From: Pedobacter sp. Leaf194
GTDB taxonomy: Bacteria; Bacteroidota; Bacteroidia; Sphingobacteriales; Sphingobacteriaceae
Assembly (NCBI RefSeq): GCF_001423945.1
Contig: NZ_LMPU01000002.1
Span: 1-64,000, forward strand
Direction of reading: 5' to 3'
Length of the DNA: 64,000 bases
Shown: positions 1 to 9,051 of the stretch, in pieces
Position numbering within the stretch: the first letter of the stretch is position 1
Layout: every line of letters begins with the position of its first letter
Program-made: the position numbers and the translations under genes
Notes under the pieces: generated by a model
Told to the model about the DNA's origin: nothing
Database searches by the model: none
What the model saw: only the letters and a program-made list of their open reading frames with translations

Positions 1-2
1 AC

Positions 3-92
3 CTGAATAAATATGACGATATCGAAGAACTTAGAAAAGACATCAAGAGTATATCAGGTATTATAACAATGACAGAATCAAACTTAATCTAA
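3..92 (+). CDS. C-terminal fragment of an unknown protein, cut by the window edge
   Basis: An open frame enters from the left edge and ends at TAA (90-92), giving the last 29 residues of a protein. The tail is rich in Lys, Asp and Glu and hydrophilic (for example EELRKDIKS), as expected of a real C-terminus rather than random frame. A hairpin follows at 98-124, consistent with the end of a transcript. Nothing about function can be said from this tail. Confidence 0.4.
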   Translation: MNKYDDIEELRKDIKSISGIITMTESNLI

Positions 93-97
93 AAGGA

Positions 98-124
98 ATG
101 AGCCCGGTTAAATACCGAGCTCAT
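98..124 (+). terminator. Hairpin after the truncated gene
   Basis: ATGAGC pairs with GCTCAT, then after one C-A mismatch CGGT pairs with ACCG around a TAAAT loop. There is no clear T-tract, so this is a weak terminator candidate. It lies six bases after the stop codon of the edge gene. Confidence 0.35.
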
Positions 125-209
125 CATATTATTAATTAAATTAAATTTGTCTAACTTTTCGGGTGCACTTCAAAATTCAGGAAGCCTTTTTAAATAGTCG
201 AATTATTTG

Positions 210-2786
210 TTATTTGCTTTTAGCATCAAGCGCATCGTCGATTCTGCCCGCTAGATCTTCTAAATGATATTTGCTTAAACCAGTTGCAGAGTTTGCAGCA
301 GTTTTAATCGTAGCGTCTAAGGATTTCAATTCGCCTTTTACAACAGAAAGCACATCGCTTTGCGAAGCTGTGATACCACCCTGAGCAGCTCCACCTCTAC
401 CCCCACCAGCTAATATCGCGTTAATAGCGGTAGGCGCTGGTCCAGGTTTAACGATTGAAATCAATTTATCAACATACATTTTTTGAAGATTTCTTCTATA
501 CACATCTATAGGCTGACTAGTTTTCAATTCGGTAAAAATCGAAGCGTTTAAATCACCAAACAAATCGGTAATTTTGTAGGCACTTGCGCCATCCGCAGCT
601 TCTGCAGAAATCAACTTTGTTAACGTATTTGTACCCAACAACCTGTTAATTGTTGTGTTTTGCAATCTACCAACAACCTCTAAACCGTCTTGATCAATAT
701 TATCTAAAATCGGTTTATCAATCATCCACATTGGTGTTTTAAACAACTGCACATCTAAGAAGTTCATCGCCTCTTTTTGTGTTGCGGCCGGCGTACGTTC
801 GTAAACTGCTCCAGCCTGCTCAACTGTTTTTGGATTTTCATAAACACCGCCGATATTTTTGGTCACATGGCCCATATAACGACCGAATTGGGTAGTCAAC
901 TGACCGTACATGTTTGCTAAATTGTCGTATCCGTCAGCAGGTTCTTTAGTCCACACAGGTAAATTACTTAAGATTACTTTTAGGTTTTTAATGCCATAAG
1001 AACTCGCTTTCATTGCATTATCTGATAAATCTTCGTTCTGCGAATGTGGATCATCAGGATTGGTTTCAGTACCGAACCATAACCTGCGGTTTTTAGCAGA
1101 TTCGATTGTCATCTTGTTCAAAATCGGAACTTCCTGCTGTGCATTTTTGGTTTCAGGGAAATATTTGTAGCCCCACTCAATCGCCCATTTGTCGTAATCA
1201 CCAATACGTGGATACAAGCCCTTGGATGAGATGTTATCTTCAGGCTGAGCCACATAATTAAAACGGGCATAATCCATAATAGATGGTGTATGGCCGTTTG
1301 CTTCAACCCATTTTTTATCTCTCAACATTTCTGTAGGAACAGTAGAGCTTGAGCCATAGTTGTGGCGTAAGCCCAAAGTGTGACCAACCTCGTGAGATGA
1401 TACAAAACGAATCAAATCGCCCATCAATTCGTCGCTGAAAGTCATTTTGCGAGCCCTTGGATCTACAGCTGCAGTTTGAATCATGTACCAGTCGTGAACC
1501 AGTTTTTGTACGTTATGGAACCAGTTTATATGACTTTCCATAATCTCACCACTTCGTGGATCTGAAATACTTGGACCGCTTGCATTTGCAATTTCAGAAG
1601 GTTTGTAAACGATTGCCGAATGGCTAGCATCATCAATACTCCAGGTAGAATCCTGCTTTGCAGTTGGCGCTTCTTTGGCCATAATTGCATTCTTGAAACC
1701 TGCTTTTTCGAACGCCTTTGCCCAATCATCAACTCCAGCTTTTAAGTATGGAACCCACTTTTTCGGGGTTGCCGGGTCGATGTAAAAAATAATTGGTTTA
1801 ACCGGCTCTACCAGTTCGCCACGTTTATACTTGGCTAAATCCTGTGGTTTCGGCTCCAGTCTCCATCTTTTAATTAACTCGATTTCTTTAACACCCTGTG
1901 GATTTAAGTCGAAGTCGGTATAACCAACAGCAAAATAACCTACACGAGGATCGAAGTAGCGGGCTTTCATTGGTACTTTAGGCAGAATAACCAGTGACGT
2001 ATTTAGTTCGATAGTTGATGAACCTGCAGAGGCACCACCGCCCATCCCAGCCGGAGCAGCACCACCAAATGGGTTTGGGGCTGCAGTTAAGCTGTAAGTT
2101 TTTACTGTATTAATTTCCACATTCATCGGGAAACTTCTCAAAGCAACAACATAACTTCTATCAGCAAGTTGCGCACCTAACCTGAAACGGGTTTTCGCAG
2201 CCGGAGAACTGAAATAAAAAATATCGTTATCACTGTTAAGATATTCGGTAACATCAATTACGCTTCCTTTTTTATCAGGAGTATATGCGGCAATGTTAAA
2301 CGAAGCCGCAATGGCTTGAATGTTTGAATTTTTCAATGATTGATACATTGACGTGGTGCTATCAGGACCGTAAGTTCTGTAACTTATTTTCCGCATGAAA
2401 ATGCGATTGTTCGGTCCTTTCTCGAAACGGATAACCGAGCTTCCGATTTGGTCGCCGGCATACCCCTGTGCCGCTCTAACTTCGGCGCCAGACTTTGAAA
2501 TACGGCTAACAACCAAAATATCTCTTCCCAAAGTGGAATCCGCAATTTCAAAGAAGAATTTATCTTCCAGTTTATGCGTTGTTATCATTCCCCTTCTGGT
2601 TGATGTTTTGCTTGTAATAACCTGATCGTAAGGTTTAGGCTGCGCTCTAACACCCGAACCCAGGGCTGCGCCCGGCGCTCTCCGCGTGGAGTCGGTTGTT
2701 GCAGCACCTCCGCCTTGTCTCACCTGCGCCTGAACGCAAGCAATGGCAGAAACAGCAAATAAAATGCTGAGTAAATTTTTCTTCAT
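210..2786 (-). CDS. Secreted zinc-dependent metzincin-type metalloprotease
   Basis: An 858-residue protein with a Sec signal peptide (about residues 1-20, ending AQ), then a Gly/Ala/Arg-rich linker. The active site HEVGHTLGLRH lies near residues 464-474, the metzincin zinc motif HExxHxxGxxH, followed about 30 residues on by SIMDY, a likely Met-turn. Length and architecture match the Bacteroidota family carrying DUF5117, DUF4953 and DUF5118 (from memory of the family). It is probably a periplasmic or outer-membrane protease; the substrate is unknown. Two Gly-rich stretches (about 240-255 and 795-805) look like flexible linkers. It stands alone, with no co-directional partner close by. The family call is firm; the biological role is not known. 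Confidence 0.85.
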   Translation of the reverse strand: MKKNLLSILFAVSAIACVQAQVRQGGGAATTDSTRRAPGAALGSGVRAQPKPYDQVITSKTSTRRGMITTHKLEDKFFFEIADSTLGRDILVVSRISKSGAEVRAAQGYAGDQIGSSVIRFEKGPNNRIFMRKISYRTYGPDSTTSMYQSLKNSNIQAIAASFNIAAYTPDKKGSVIDVTEYLNSDNDIFYFSSPAAKTRFRLGAQLADRSYVVALRSFPMNVEINTVKTYSLTAAPNPFGGAAPAGMGGGASAGSSTIELNTSLVILPKVPMKARYFDPRVGYFAVGYTDFDLNPQGVKEIELIKRWRLEPKPQDLAKYKRGELVEPVKPIIFYIDPATPKKWVPYLKAGVDDWAKAFEKAGFKNAIMAKEAPTAKQDSTWSIDDASHSAIVYKPSEIANASGPSISDPRSGEIMESHINWFHNVQKLVHDWYMIQTAAVDPRARKMTFSDELMGDLIRFVSSHEVGHTLGLRHNYGSSSTVPTEMLRDKKWVEANGHTPSIMDYARFNYVAQPEDNISSKGLYPRIGDYDKWAIEWGYKYFPETKNAQQEVPILNKMTIESAKNRRLWFGTETNPDDPHSQNEDLSDNAMKASSYGIKNLKVILSNLPVWTKEPADGYDNLANMYGQLTTQFGRYMGHVTKNIGGVYENPKTVEQAGAVYERTPAATQKEAMNFLDVQLFKTPMWMIDKPILDNIDQDGLEVVGRLQNTTINRLLGTNTLTKLISAEAADGASAYKITDLFGDLNASIFTELKTSQPIDVYRRNLQKMYVDKLISIVKPGPAPTAINAILAGGGRGGAAQGGITASQSDVLSVVKGELKSLDATIKTAANSATGLSKYHLEDLAGRIDDALDAKSK

Positions 2787-2902
2787 AACAAATTAGTTGA
2801 TTTAACCGTAAATATAGTCTGCCGACAGGTTTTGATACGGTATTTGAAATAACTTTTAAGTTACAAAGGCTTTATTTTAAGAATTTCGCCTCAAAAAGAA
2901 AT

Positions 2903-3262
2903 CTAATGGGAGAATTCCGGATTTTCTATAAGTCCGATAACGTTTCCAAAGGGGTCGAAAATGCTTCCAACCCAAACCGTGCCGCCAACATTATTTGGTT
3001 GCTCATGTATTTCTACTTCCAGTTCTTTAAAGCGGGTAAATGTTTGCTTAATATCTGCAACACCCCAATAGGTAATGGAATGGTTGCCGTTACTGTAACC
3101 CGTATCATCAGGATTTAATCCCAATTCGAAACCACCAACGTTATAACCTACATAAAAAGATTCATCAAAATACGGCTCAATTTCAAATACTTTTTTATAC
3201 CATTCTTTTGCAGCCTCTAAATCGCCAACGTAATAAACTATTGTTCTTAATCCCTGTAGCAT
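2903..3262 (-). CDS. VOC (glyoxalase/bleomycin-resistance fold) family protein
   Basis: A 119-residue single-domain protein with the VOC layout: an N-terminal beta strand (LRTIVYYVGDLEAAKEWY), a central GFELGL strand, and the C-terminal FDPFGNVIGLIE signature. The Glu and His positions typical of metal-binding VOC enzymes are partly present (E in GLIENPE), but the substrate cannot be told from sequence. It has an ATG start. It lies between the metalloprotease and holA on the same strand, with gaps over 100 bases on both sides, so it is probably transcribed alone. Confidence 0.8.
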   Translation of the reverse strand: MLQGLRTIVYYVGDLEAAKEWYKKVFEIEPYFDESFYVGYNVGGFELGLNPDDTGYSNGNHSITYWGVADIKQTFTRFKELEVEIHEQPNNVGGTVWVGSIFDPFGNVIGLIENPEFSH

Positions 3263-3400
3263 ATCGGTTATTTATTTTAATGGGTTATTTACTTTGTCGG
3301 TTAGTAATGTTAATTCTTAAACCCGTAAATCGGGGCTTTTCATGGCTGCTAAATCAGCTTCACTATTGATAAATTCACCACCTTAACAACTAAGCTAACA

Positions 3401-4423
3401 TCAATGTATAATTTTAAAAACGAGTTCCTTTAAAAGTTCGCCATCATTCACATTTCCTGAACTGTCTAAGCCTTTACTTTTTAAATCGTATTCCCTAAGC
3501 AGACTAATGACCTGAAAAACTTTGCCTGTATTGTAGTTTCTGGCTGCCGATTCGTAATCCTTCACAAAAAACGGAGGCACACCAAGTGCAGATGCGGCAT
3601 CAGCTTTGTTTGGAATGTAATGATATTTTAACAGCTTGGTAAAATAGCCGCCCAGATTAGCCATTACCATAACCGTTGGATTTGCTTTCGGGTTGCTTGC
3701 AAAATAGTTAATGATTTTATTGCATTTTAAAACATCGCGAATGGCCAGGGCCTTTTGGAGTTCGAACACATTGTATTCTTTGCTGATGCCAATATTTTTC
3801 TGAACCAAATCGCTATTGATTGTAACGTCTTTAGCAACATTTAGCATCAGTTTTTCTATCTCATTCGCAATTTTAGAAAGATCCGTTCCTAAATATTCAG
3901 CCATCAGTACAGATGCCTGTTGGTCGATTTTATAACCTTTATCTTTTACAAATTCCTCAATCCAGGGCACCAGTTTATAATCCCTAACCGGGTCTGACTG
4001 GAAAATTAATCCGCTTTTAGCAATTGCTTTGTAAATCTTTTTACGCTTATCAAAATTTGCGTATTTGAACGCCAAAACCAGAATTGTGCTTGACAAAGGT
4101 TTCTCAAAATAGTTTAATACAAATTCTGCCTCTTTACTGCTGGCATCTTCTTTTCCCCATTTCAAATCCTGAGCTTCTTTCACGATAACAACCTGATAAT
4201 CAGACATCATAGGATATCGCTTTGCGGCACCTAAAACAGTTGCCATGTCGGTATCTTTGCCATACAAAACAGTTTGATTAAAACCCTTTTCAGCGTCGCT
4301 AAGCAACTTATCTTCAATATAATCAGTTACCTGATCTATGTAATACGATTCTTCGCCATGCAGTAAATACACCGGTTTAAATTTCCGGCTTTTGAGGTCT
4401 TTAATAATTTCGGCAGCAGTCAT
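3401..4423 (-). CDS. holA: DNA polymerase III subunit delta
   Basis: A 340-residue protein of normal length for HolA, the clamp-loader subunit that opens the beta sliding clamp. The N-terminus MTAAEIIKDLKSRKFKPVYL followed by LLHGEESYYIDQ is the family signature, in place of a working Walker A motif. The middle holds the AAA+-like fold and the C-terminal collar domain contains the LREYDLKSKGLDSSGN stretch typical of Bacteroidota HolA. The gene is divergent from the HSDR_N protein at 4564, with a shared 140-base control region. Assignment is firm. Confidence 0.92.
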   Translation of the reverse strand: MTAAEIIKDLKSRKFKPVYLLHGEESYYIDQVTDYIEDKLLSDAEKGFNQTVLYGKDTDMATVLGAAKRYPMMSDYQVVIVKEAQDLKWGKEDASSKEAEFVLNYFEKPLSSTILVLAFKYANFDKRKKIYKAIAKSGLIFQSDPVRDYKLVPWIEEFVKDKGYKIDQQASVLMAEYLGTDLSKIANEIEKLMLNVAKDVTINSDLVQKNIGISKEYNVFELQKALAIRDVLKCNKIINYFASNPKANPTVMVMANLGGYFTKLLKYHYIPNKADAASALGVPPFFVKDYESAARNYNTGKVFQVISLLREYDLKSKGLDSSGNVNDGELLKELVFKIIH

Positions 4424-4478
4424 TGCCGTAAAATTACAATTTAGCTTTTAGGATTTATTAAATGTTTGCAAACAATAT

Positions 4479-4486
4479 TAACTTTG
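4479..4486 (+). promoter_or_regulatory. Candidate -7 promoter box for the HSDR_N gene
   Basis: TAACTTTG fits the Bacteroidota -7 consensus TAnnTTTG, 78 bases before the ATG at 4564. I see no clear TTG/TTTG box 19 bases upstream, so this is a partial match. Confidence 0.35.
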
Positions 4487-4563
4487 TTTCCTTAATTTGT
4501 TTGAATTAGTTTATTGCTAAACTGTTAACGAGATTCTTTCTGCTGAGAACCGCCAACTGAAAA

Positions 4564-5022
4564 ATGTTTACCCCGACCCCACTAAATCTTCCGCCATATC
4601 CATTTAAAATAACCCGGAAAGATGATGTTGTTTTTATTTTTGATGAATTAAGGAAGAAGCACTTGGTGTTAACGCCGGAAGAATGGGTTCGGCAGCATTT
4701 TATCCAAAATTTAATTGCAGGCAAAAAGTTTCCAAAAACGCTTATTCAAATTGAGGGTGGATTAATTTTAAATCAACTTCAAAAACGGAGTGATATTTTG
4801 GTTTATAACAGCGCAGGAGAAAAGCTGATGCTGATAGAGTGCAAAGCGCCAAAAGTTAAAATTACACAGGCTGTTTTTGAGCAGGCTTCGCGGTACAATT
4901 CCATCCACCAAGCTAAATGGATTGTACTTACGAACGGACTTCAACACGTGTATGCCAAAATGGATTTAGCCAAAGGAAGCTTTGCTTTTACGCCGGAAAT
5001 GCCTGAATACGCAGATTTGTAA
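4564..5022 (+). CDS. Stand-alone type I restriction enzyme R N-terminal (HSDR_N) domain protein
   Basis: A 152-residue protein consisting only of an HSDR_N-like domain. Putative PD-(D/E)xK nuclease residues are visible: E65 (IEGG), D78 (SDILVY) and E92-x-K94 (LIECKAP). The conserved early helix TPEEWVRQHF (residues 37-46) is also typical. There is no helicase, HsdM or HsdS nearby, so this is not a restriction system. Small proteins of this kind occur widely in Bacteroidota (from memory), often beside holA. The role is unknown; DNA cleavage or nucleic-acid binding is inference from the fold. It has an ATG start and is divergent from holA. Confidence 0.82.
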   Translation: MFTPTPLNLPPYPFKITRKDDVVFIFDELRKKHLVLTPEEWVRQHFIQNLIAGKKFPKTLIQIEGGLILNQLQKRSDILVYNSAGEKLMLIECKAPKVKITQAVFEQASRYNSIHQAKWIVLTNGLQHVYAKMDLAKGSFAFTPEMPEYADL

Positions 5023-5054
5023 CTACAATTTTCCCTTAATAATCACCCCCTAAT

Positions 5055-6254
5055 TTAGATGCTGTACCCGGCTTTCCAAAGCTGTTTGTTGCCAGAATAA
5101 ATTGCCTCATTGCACATGGCTACACAAATGGCCGCTTGCGTACCCGTTTTTACATTTGATGCAGGAACTTTTCCGGAGATAATCGATTCATAAAATTCCT
5201 CGAGTGCATAGTTTGTGCCATCCATTGTTGGTTTATCGAGAATCGGGATGCCACCATCCTGGTTTACAACAATTTTACTGGCGCCGGTTACGCCATCTAC
5301 AATGCCCAATTCTTTTTTTGTTTCCTGCTCCGGATAAAAAATCCCTGTATTTGTAAGCAGAGAAACGGAGCCTTTAGTCCCTTTTATTTTAAAAAGATAA
5401 CCGTCATGAGCATTTCCGCAAGTGGCGCCGAAATTACCAATCATCCCGGCTTTGTTATACCGAAGCACCGATTGAATGTTATCATAAGTCTCGCGTCCAT
5501 CCTTAAAAACATCGATTCCACCGGTGCCTGTAATTTCATCTGGCTGCGTTTCAAACGCCCAGTTAATAAAATCTATTTGATGCGAGAGCAGCTCTGCCGC
5601 TAAACCGCCGGAATATTGTTTGTACATGCGCCAGTTTATTTGTCGCTCTAATTTTGGGTCGGCAATTTTTCGCCTCCAATTCCCATTCCGGTCCCAGCGG
5701 CAATCTACCTGCGAAACTTTACCCAGATAGCCAGTTTTAATCATATCCTTAACGCGGAAATATAAAGGCGAATACCGATATTGATAACCAACCTGGTAAA
5801 CCTGTTTTGGAAATTTCAAAACCAAACTCCTCAGTTCTAAAGCCTCTGCAATGTTATAAGTCATGGTTTTTTCTACGTACACATGCTTACCCGCCAGCAC
5901 AGCATCTTTTGCAATTTTAAAATGTTCGCTCAAAGGCGTCGCAATAAAAACTGCATCGATTGATTTATCATCCAAAACGTTATGATAATCTTTAACCCGC
6001 CTCGCAGCCGCCGGAACATACTTTTTTGTTTCTTCCAGGCGAAAATCCAAAACGTCGCAATAGGCTACAATGTTAAATTTTGCAGGCATTGATGCGATAA
6101 CAGAAAGCACACCTTTACCTCTATCTCCGCAACCAATCATCGCAATATTGATGATTTTTTCACGGTTCAAATTCAGGTTAGCCAATACAGTTTCAGTTGC
6201 TAAAATACCGGTACCAAACAATGCCGACTTTTTTATGAAGGAACGACGATGCAT
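5055..6254 (-). CDS. Exported Gfo/Idh/MocA family oxidoreductase (second of the operon)
   Basis: A 399-residue NAD(P)-dependent sugar oxidoreductase. The N-terminus MHRRSFIKKSALFGTG is a twin-arginine (Tat) signal, so the folded, cofactor-loaded enzyme is probably exported to the periplasm. The Rossmann motif IGCGDRGKG lies at about 40-48 and the EK of the EKP-type motif at 128-129, with Thr replacing Pro. It is the last gene of a minus-strand operon and its start abuts the stop of the DUF1080 gene (6255). With a second Gfo/Idh/MocA protein, a DUF1080 protein and a TIM-barrel epimerase in the same operon, oxidation of a sugar ring hydroxyl (C3) is the likely job; substrate and electron acceptor are unknown. 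Confidence 0.85.
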   Translation of the reverse strand: MHRRSFIKKSALFGTGILATETVLANLNLNREKIINIAMIGCGDRGKGVLSVIASMPAKFNIVAYCDVLDFRLEETKKYVPAAARRVKDYHNVLDDKSIDAVFIATPLSEHFKIAKDAVLAGKHVYVEKTMTYNIAEALELRSLVLKFPKQVYQVGYQYRYSPLYFRVKDMIKTGYLGKVSQVDCRWDRNGNWRRKIADPKLERQINWRMYKQYSGGLAAELLSHQIDFINWAFETQPDEITGTGGIDVFKDGRETYDNIQSVLRYNKAGMIGNFGATCGNAHDGYLFKIKGTKGSVSLLTNTGIFYPEQETKKELGIVDGVTGASKIVVNQDGGIPILDKPTMDGTNYALEEFYESIISGKVPASNVKTGTQAAICVAMCNEAIYSGNKQLWKAGYSI

Positions 6255-7619
6255 TTACAATGGCTTAATTTTAATGGTTCTGAAATCTACTTTATTACCA
6301 TGATCCTGAAGTAAAATATGTCCTTTTGACGCCTCACCGAAATTTTTCCAGTCTTTGTATTTGCTAATGGCTACGAGTTGCTTAAACGCTTCCGAGCCAC
6401 GAACATATTCTAAAACTTTCACGCCGTTAAGGTAGTGTTCAACTTTGTTATCTGGATAAACGACCAATCTGGCATTATTCCAGCTGCCAATCGGCCTTAG
6501 GTAACGAGGTTCCTTTTTTGCCGTAATTAAATCGTATAACGATGCCAAAGTGCGGTTCCCATCCCTACCTAGTTTTGCATCCGGATGCAGCACATCGTCC
6601 AAAACCTGGTATTCCAAACCAATTGCAGAACCGGTATTTTTTTCGCTCAGGGTAACAAAATATTTTACACCGCTGTTTGCGCCGGGTGTCAGTTTAAATT
6701 CGAACGACATATCAAAAGCTGCAAACTCCTCCCTGGTAACAATATCGCCACCGTTCGTAGATTCTGCTCCGCCTGATGGCTCTACGCTGATTACGCCGTT
6801 TTCGATTTTCCAACCCTTTGCCGGAAAAGCAGTTTTATAAGCGCCAACCCAGCCGGCATTGCTTTTACCATCGAACAGAAGCTTGTAACCTTCCGATTTT
6901 TCGTAAGCTGATAAATTATTTGGCGTTAAATTCACGGCATAAATCCCCTTCGGGAGAGATTTAAATTTTAAACCTTCTGTTTGAATATTGATATTTTTAA
7001 AGTAAACCTTTTTACCATCATTGCCTAATTCATTGCCAATTCCATGCACCTGTAAGCCAATAAACCCAGCTTTGTCGAGCGTGTCAATCACGTAGGCAAC
7101 GGGTGTTCCATTTACCCAGGTTCTCAGCTCATTGCCAATGTTTTCAATCCGGTAATGATTAAATTCATTTTTCTTGTACAAGGGTTTTGCTGATGGATTT
7201 AGCTCGAGCGGATACAACCATAATCTTCTCGCTTCATCATAAACGCCGCCTGTCCACGCTCTTGGTGTTGGGTCTATTTCTACCTGCCTGCCGAAAACCA
7301 ATCCTTTGCCGTTATTGCCCTCCGGCTTAAGGTGACTACGGGTTTGAACACCAGAATTCGTGGTTTCCCCCTCGAGCTTTACATCCAGTTCAAGAATAAA
7401 ATCACCGTATTCCTTTTCGGTAATCAAGAATGAATTTGGCGTTCCTTTGGTCATGGTGCCTACAATTGCGCCATCTTCGACCTTGTAAGGGGCAGCACCG
7501 GCTACGGCTTTCCAGCCGGTTAATGTCTTACCATCAAAAAGTGGCTTTACTTTTTGCGCAGCAGCCGATAAGCTGATTAAGGAAAGGGCTAGGATACTAT
7601 ATTTTTTGATTTTTATCAT
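6255..7619 (-). CDS. Two-domain DUF1080 (3-keto-disaccharide hydrolase-type) secreted protein
   Basis: A 454-residue protein with a Sec signal peptide (about 1-21, ending AAAQ) and two tandem DUF1080 jelly-roll domains. The first begins at LFDGKTLTGW (about 27), the second at LLFDGKSNAGW (about 248). Each has the family pattern FDGK-x-GW followed by an EDG/ENG turn and a GV-type strand (NSGVQTR; NSGVKYF). DUF1080 members are known to cleave 3-keto-glycosides. It sits between two Gfo/Idh/MocA genes, the enzyme type that produces 3-keto sugars, which supports that role here. The gap to the upstream gene is 46 bases and to the downstream gene zero. The two domains differ and could split catalysis and binding (inference). 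Confidence 0.85.
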   Translation of the reverse strand: MIKIKKYSILALSLISLSAAAQKVKPLFDGKTLTGWKAVAGAAPYKVEDGAIVGTMTKGTPNSFLITEKEYGDFILELDVKLEGETTNSGVQTRSHLKPEGNNGKGLVFGRQVEIDPTPRAWTGGVYDEARRLWLYPLELNPSAKPLYKKNEFNHYRIENIGNELRTWVNGTPVAYVIDTLDKAGFIGLQVHGIGNELGNDGKKVYFKNINIQTEGLKFKSLPKGIYAVNLTPNNLSAYEKSEGYKLLFDGKSNAGWVGAYKTAFPAKGWKIENGVISVEPSGGAESTNGGDIVTREEFAAFDMSFEFKLTPGANSGVKYFVTLSEKNTGSAIGLEYQVLDDVLHPDAKLGRDGNRTLASLYDLITAKKEPRYLRPIGSWNNARLVVYPDNKVEHYLNGVKVLEYVRGSEAFKQLVAISKYKDWKNFGEASKGHILLQDHGNKVDFRTIKIKPL

Positions 7620-7665
7620 GATGATCGTGTTCTATCTTTTTATCGTGTTTGCGAGGCTTTGAGTA

Positions 7666-9021
7666 TCAATATTTAAAAACTTTTCCATTTGCTATTACTT
7701 CCTGGCGCTTCTCATCGAAAACGGATTTAGCGCCGGTACGAACGGCAGCATTTGTCATGATGTTAGCAATTGAATGTGAATAGCCGGCTTCTACAGGTGC
7801 ATTCGGCGTTTTCCGACTACGAACACATTCCATCCAGTTTCTCATGTGCCCGGAAGTAAGCATGTCGCCGCCCATATTAGCACCGGTTGCCGCTTTAATT
7901 TCTGTTTTACTTAAATCAAATTCGGGCAACAAATTGGCTTTCATGCCCATCGCAGCGGCTTCCTGCTGCCTCAATCCACCTTTTGGTGAAACTTTATTGG
8001 TAATCAGGTTTAGTTCGCCGCCATTTGAATAATATACTTCACCCACGTCGCCAACGCTATTTTGCATGCGGGAAGTAAAAGTTACCTGAAAACCATCTTC
8101 AGCCTCAGGCATACCATAATCGAAAACAGCCACCATCGAATCCCAGTTTCTGCGACCATCTTTCCAGGTGTAAATTCCGCCGTTTGCAACAACGCTTCTT
8201 GGATGTTTTAAACCGGTAAACCAGTGCACGGTATCAATCTGGTGCGACATCCATTGGCCCGGCATCCCTGAAGAATATGGCCAGAACAAACGATATTCTA
8301 AATACTTTCTTGGATCAAAGGCTTCATTTGGACGATTTAAAAGAAATCTCTTCCAGTCGATATCTTCCTCTTTAAGCCTGGCAACCAAATCCGGCCTGCG
8401 CCAGCGGCCAGGTTGATTTACATTCCAAACCAAATCCACTGCTGTAATCGGTCCGAATTTTCCATCCTGAATATATTTGGCAGCATTAGCATAGTTCTCG
8501 CCACTCCTTCTTTGCGACCCGATCTGAACAATTCTATCCGTAGCTTTCACGGCTTTTAGCGCTGCCTTTGCATCATCCATTGTTTCGGCAAAAGGCTTTT
8601 CTACATAGGCATCGCAATTGGCTTTTACGGCCTCAATGGTGTGCAATGCATGTTGAAAATCGGCCGTACTGATGATTACCGCGTCTAAATCTTTGGTAGC
8701 GTAAAGCTCTTCATTATTTCTGCAAGCCTTAATATCGTGTCCAAATTTTTGCTTCAAATGCGTAATACCTAAATCTCTGCGGTAATTCCACAAATCTGAA
8801 AGTCCGACGATATCGAAGTTAAGTTCTTTGTTATGGTTTAAAAAGCATGGCAGCAAGGTATCTTTGAAGCGGTCGGAAAAGCCAACCACGCCAACCCGAA
8901 CCCTATCGTTGGCGCCAATTATCCGGCCGTAACTTTTTGCACTCATACCCATCGTACCCGCGTACGTGGCCGCTGCAAAAATTGCAGACTGCTTAATAAA
9001 TGTTCTCCTGGAGTTTTCCAT
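7666..9021 (-). CDS. Exported Gfo/Idh/MocA family oxidoreductase (first of the operon)
   Basis: A 451-residue oxidoreductase with a Tat signal (RRTFIKQSAIFAAATY) pointing to periplasmic export. The EKP motif at 141-143 (VEKPFAE) is intact. The nucleotide-binding loop GVVGFSDRF (about 44-52) lacks the last Gly of GxGxxG, unlike its partner at 5055, so cofactor binding may differ. The C-terminal domain carries SHQIDTVHWF, a pattern often seen at the active site of Bacteroidota members. It lies 30 bases after the epimerase gene and 46 before the DUF1080 gene. Having two dissimilar members in one operon suggests one oxidises the substrate glycoside and the other reduces the keto-sugar product or acts on another sugar (inference). 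Confidence 0.85.
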   Translation of the reverse strand: MENSRRTFIKQSAIFAAATYAGTMGMSAKSYGRIIGANDRVRVGVVGFSDRFKDTLLPCFLNHNKELNFDIVGLSDLWNYRRDLGITHLKQKFGHDIKACRNNEELYATKDLDAVIISTADFQHALHTIEAVKANCDAYVEKPFAETMDDAKAALKAVKATDRIVQIGSQRRSGENYANAAKYIQDGKFGPITAVDLVWNVNQPGRWRRPDLVARLKEEDIDWKRFLLNRPNEAFDPRKYLEYRLFWPYSSGMPGQWMSHQIDTVHWFTGLKHPRSVVANGGIYTWKDGRRNWDSMVAVFDYGMPEAEDGFQVTFTSRMQNSVGDVGEVYYSNGGELNLITNKVSPKGGLRQQEAAAMGMKANLLPEFDLSKTEIKAATGANMGGDMLTSGHMRNWMECVRSRKTPNAPVEAGYSHSIANIMTNAAVRTGAKSVFDEKRQEVIANGKVFKY

Positions 9022-9051
9022 AATGTGGATAATAGCAATTGACTAATGTTA

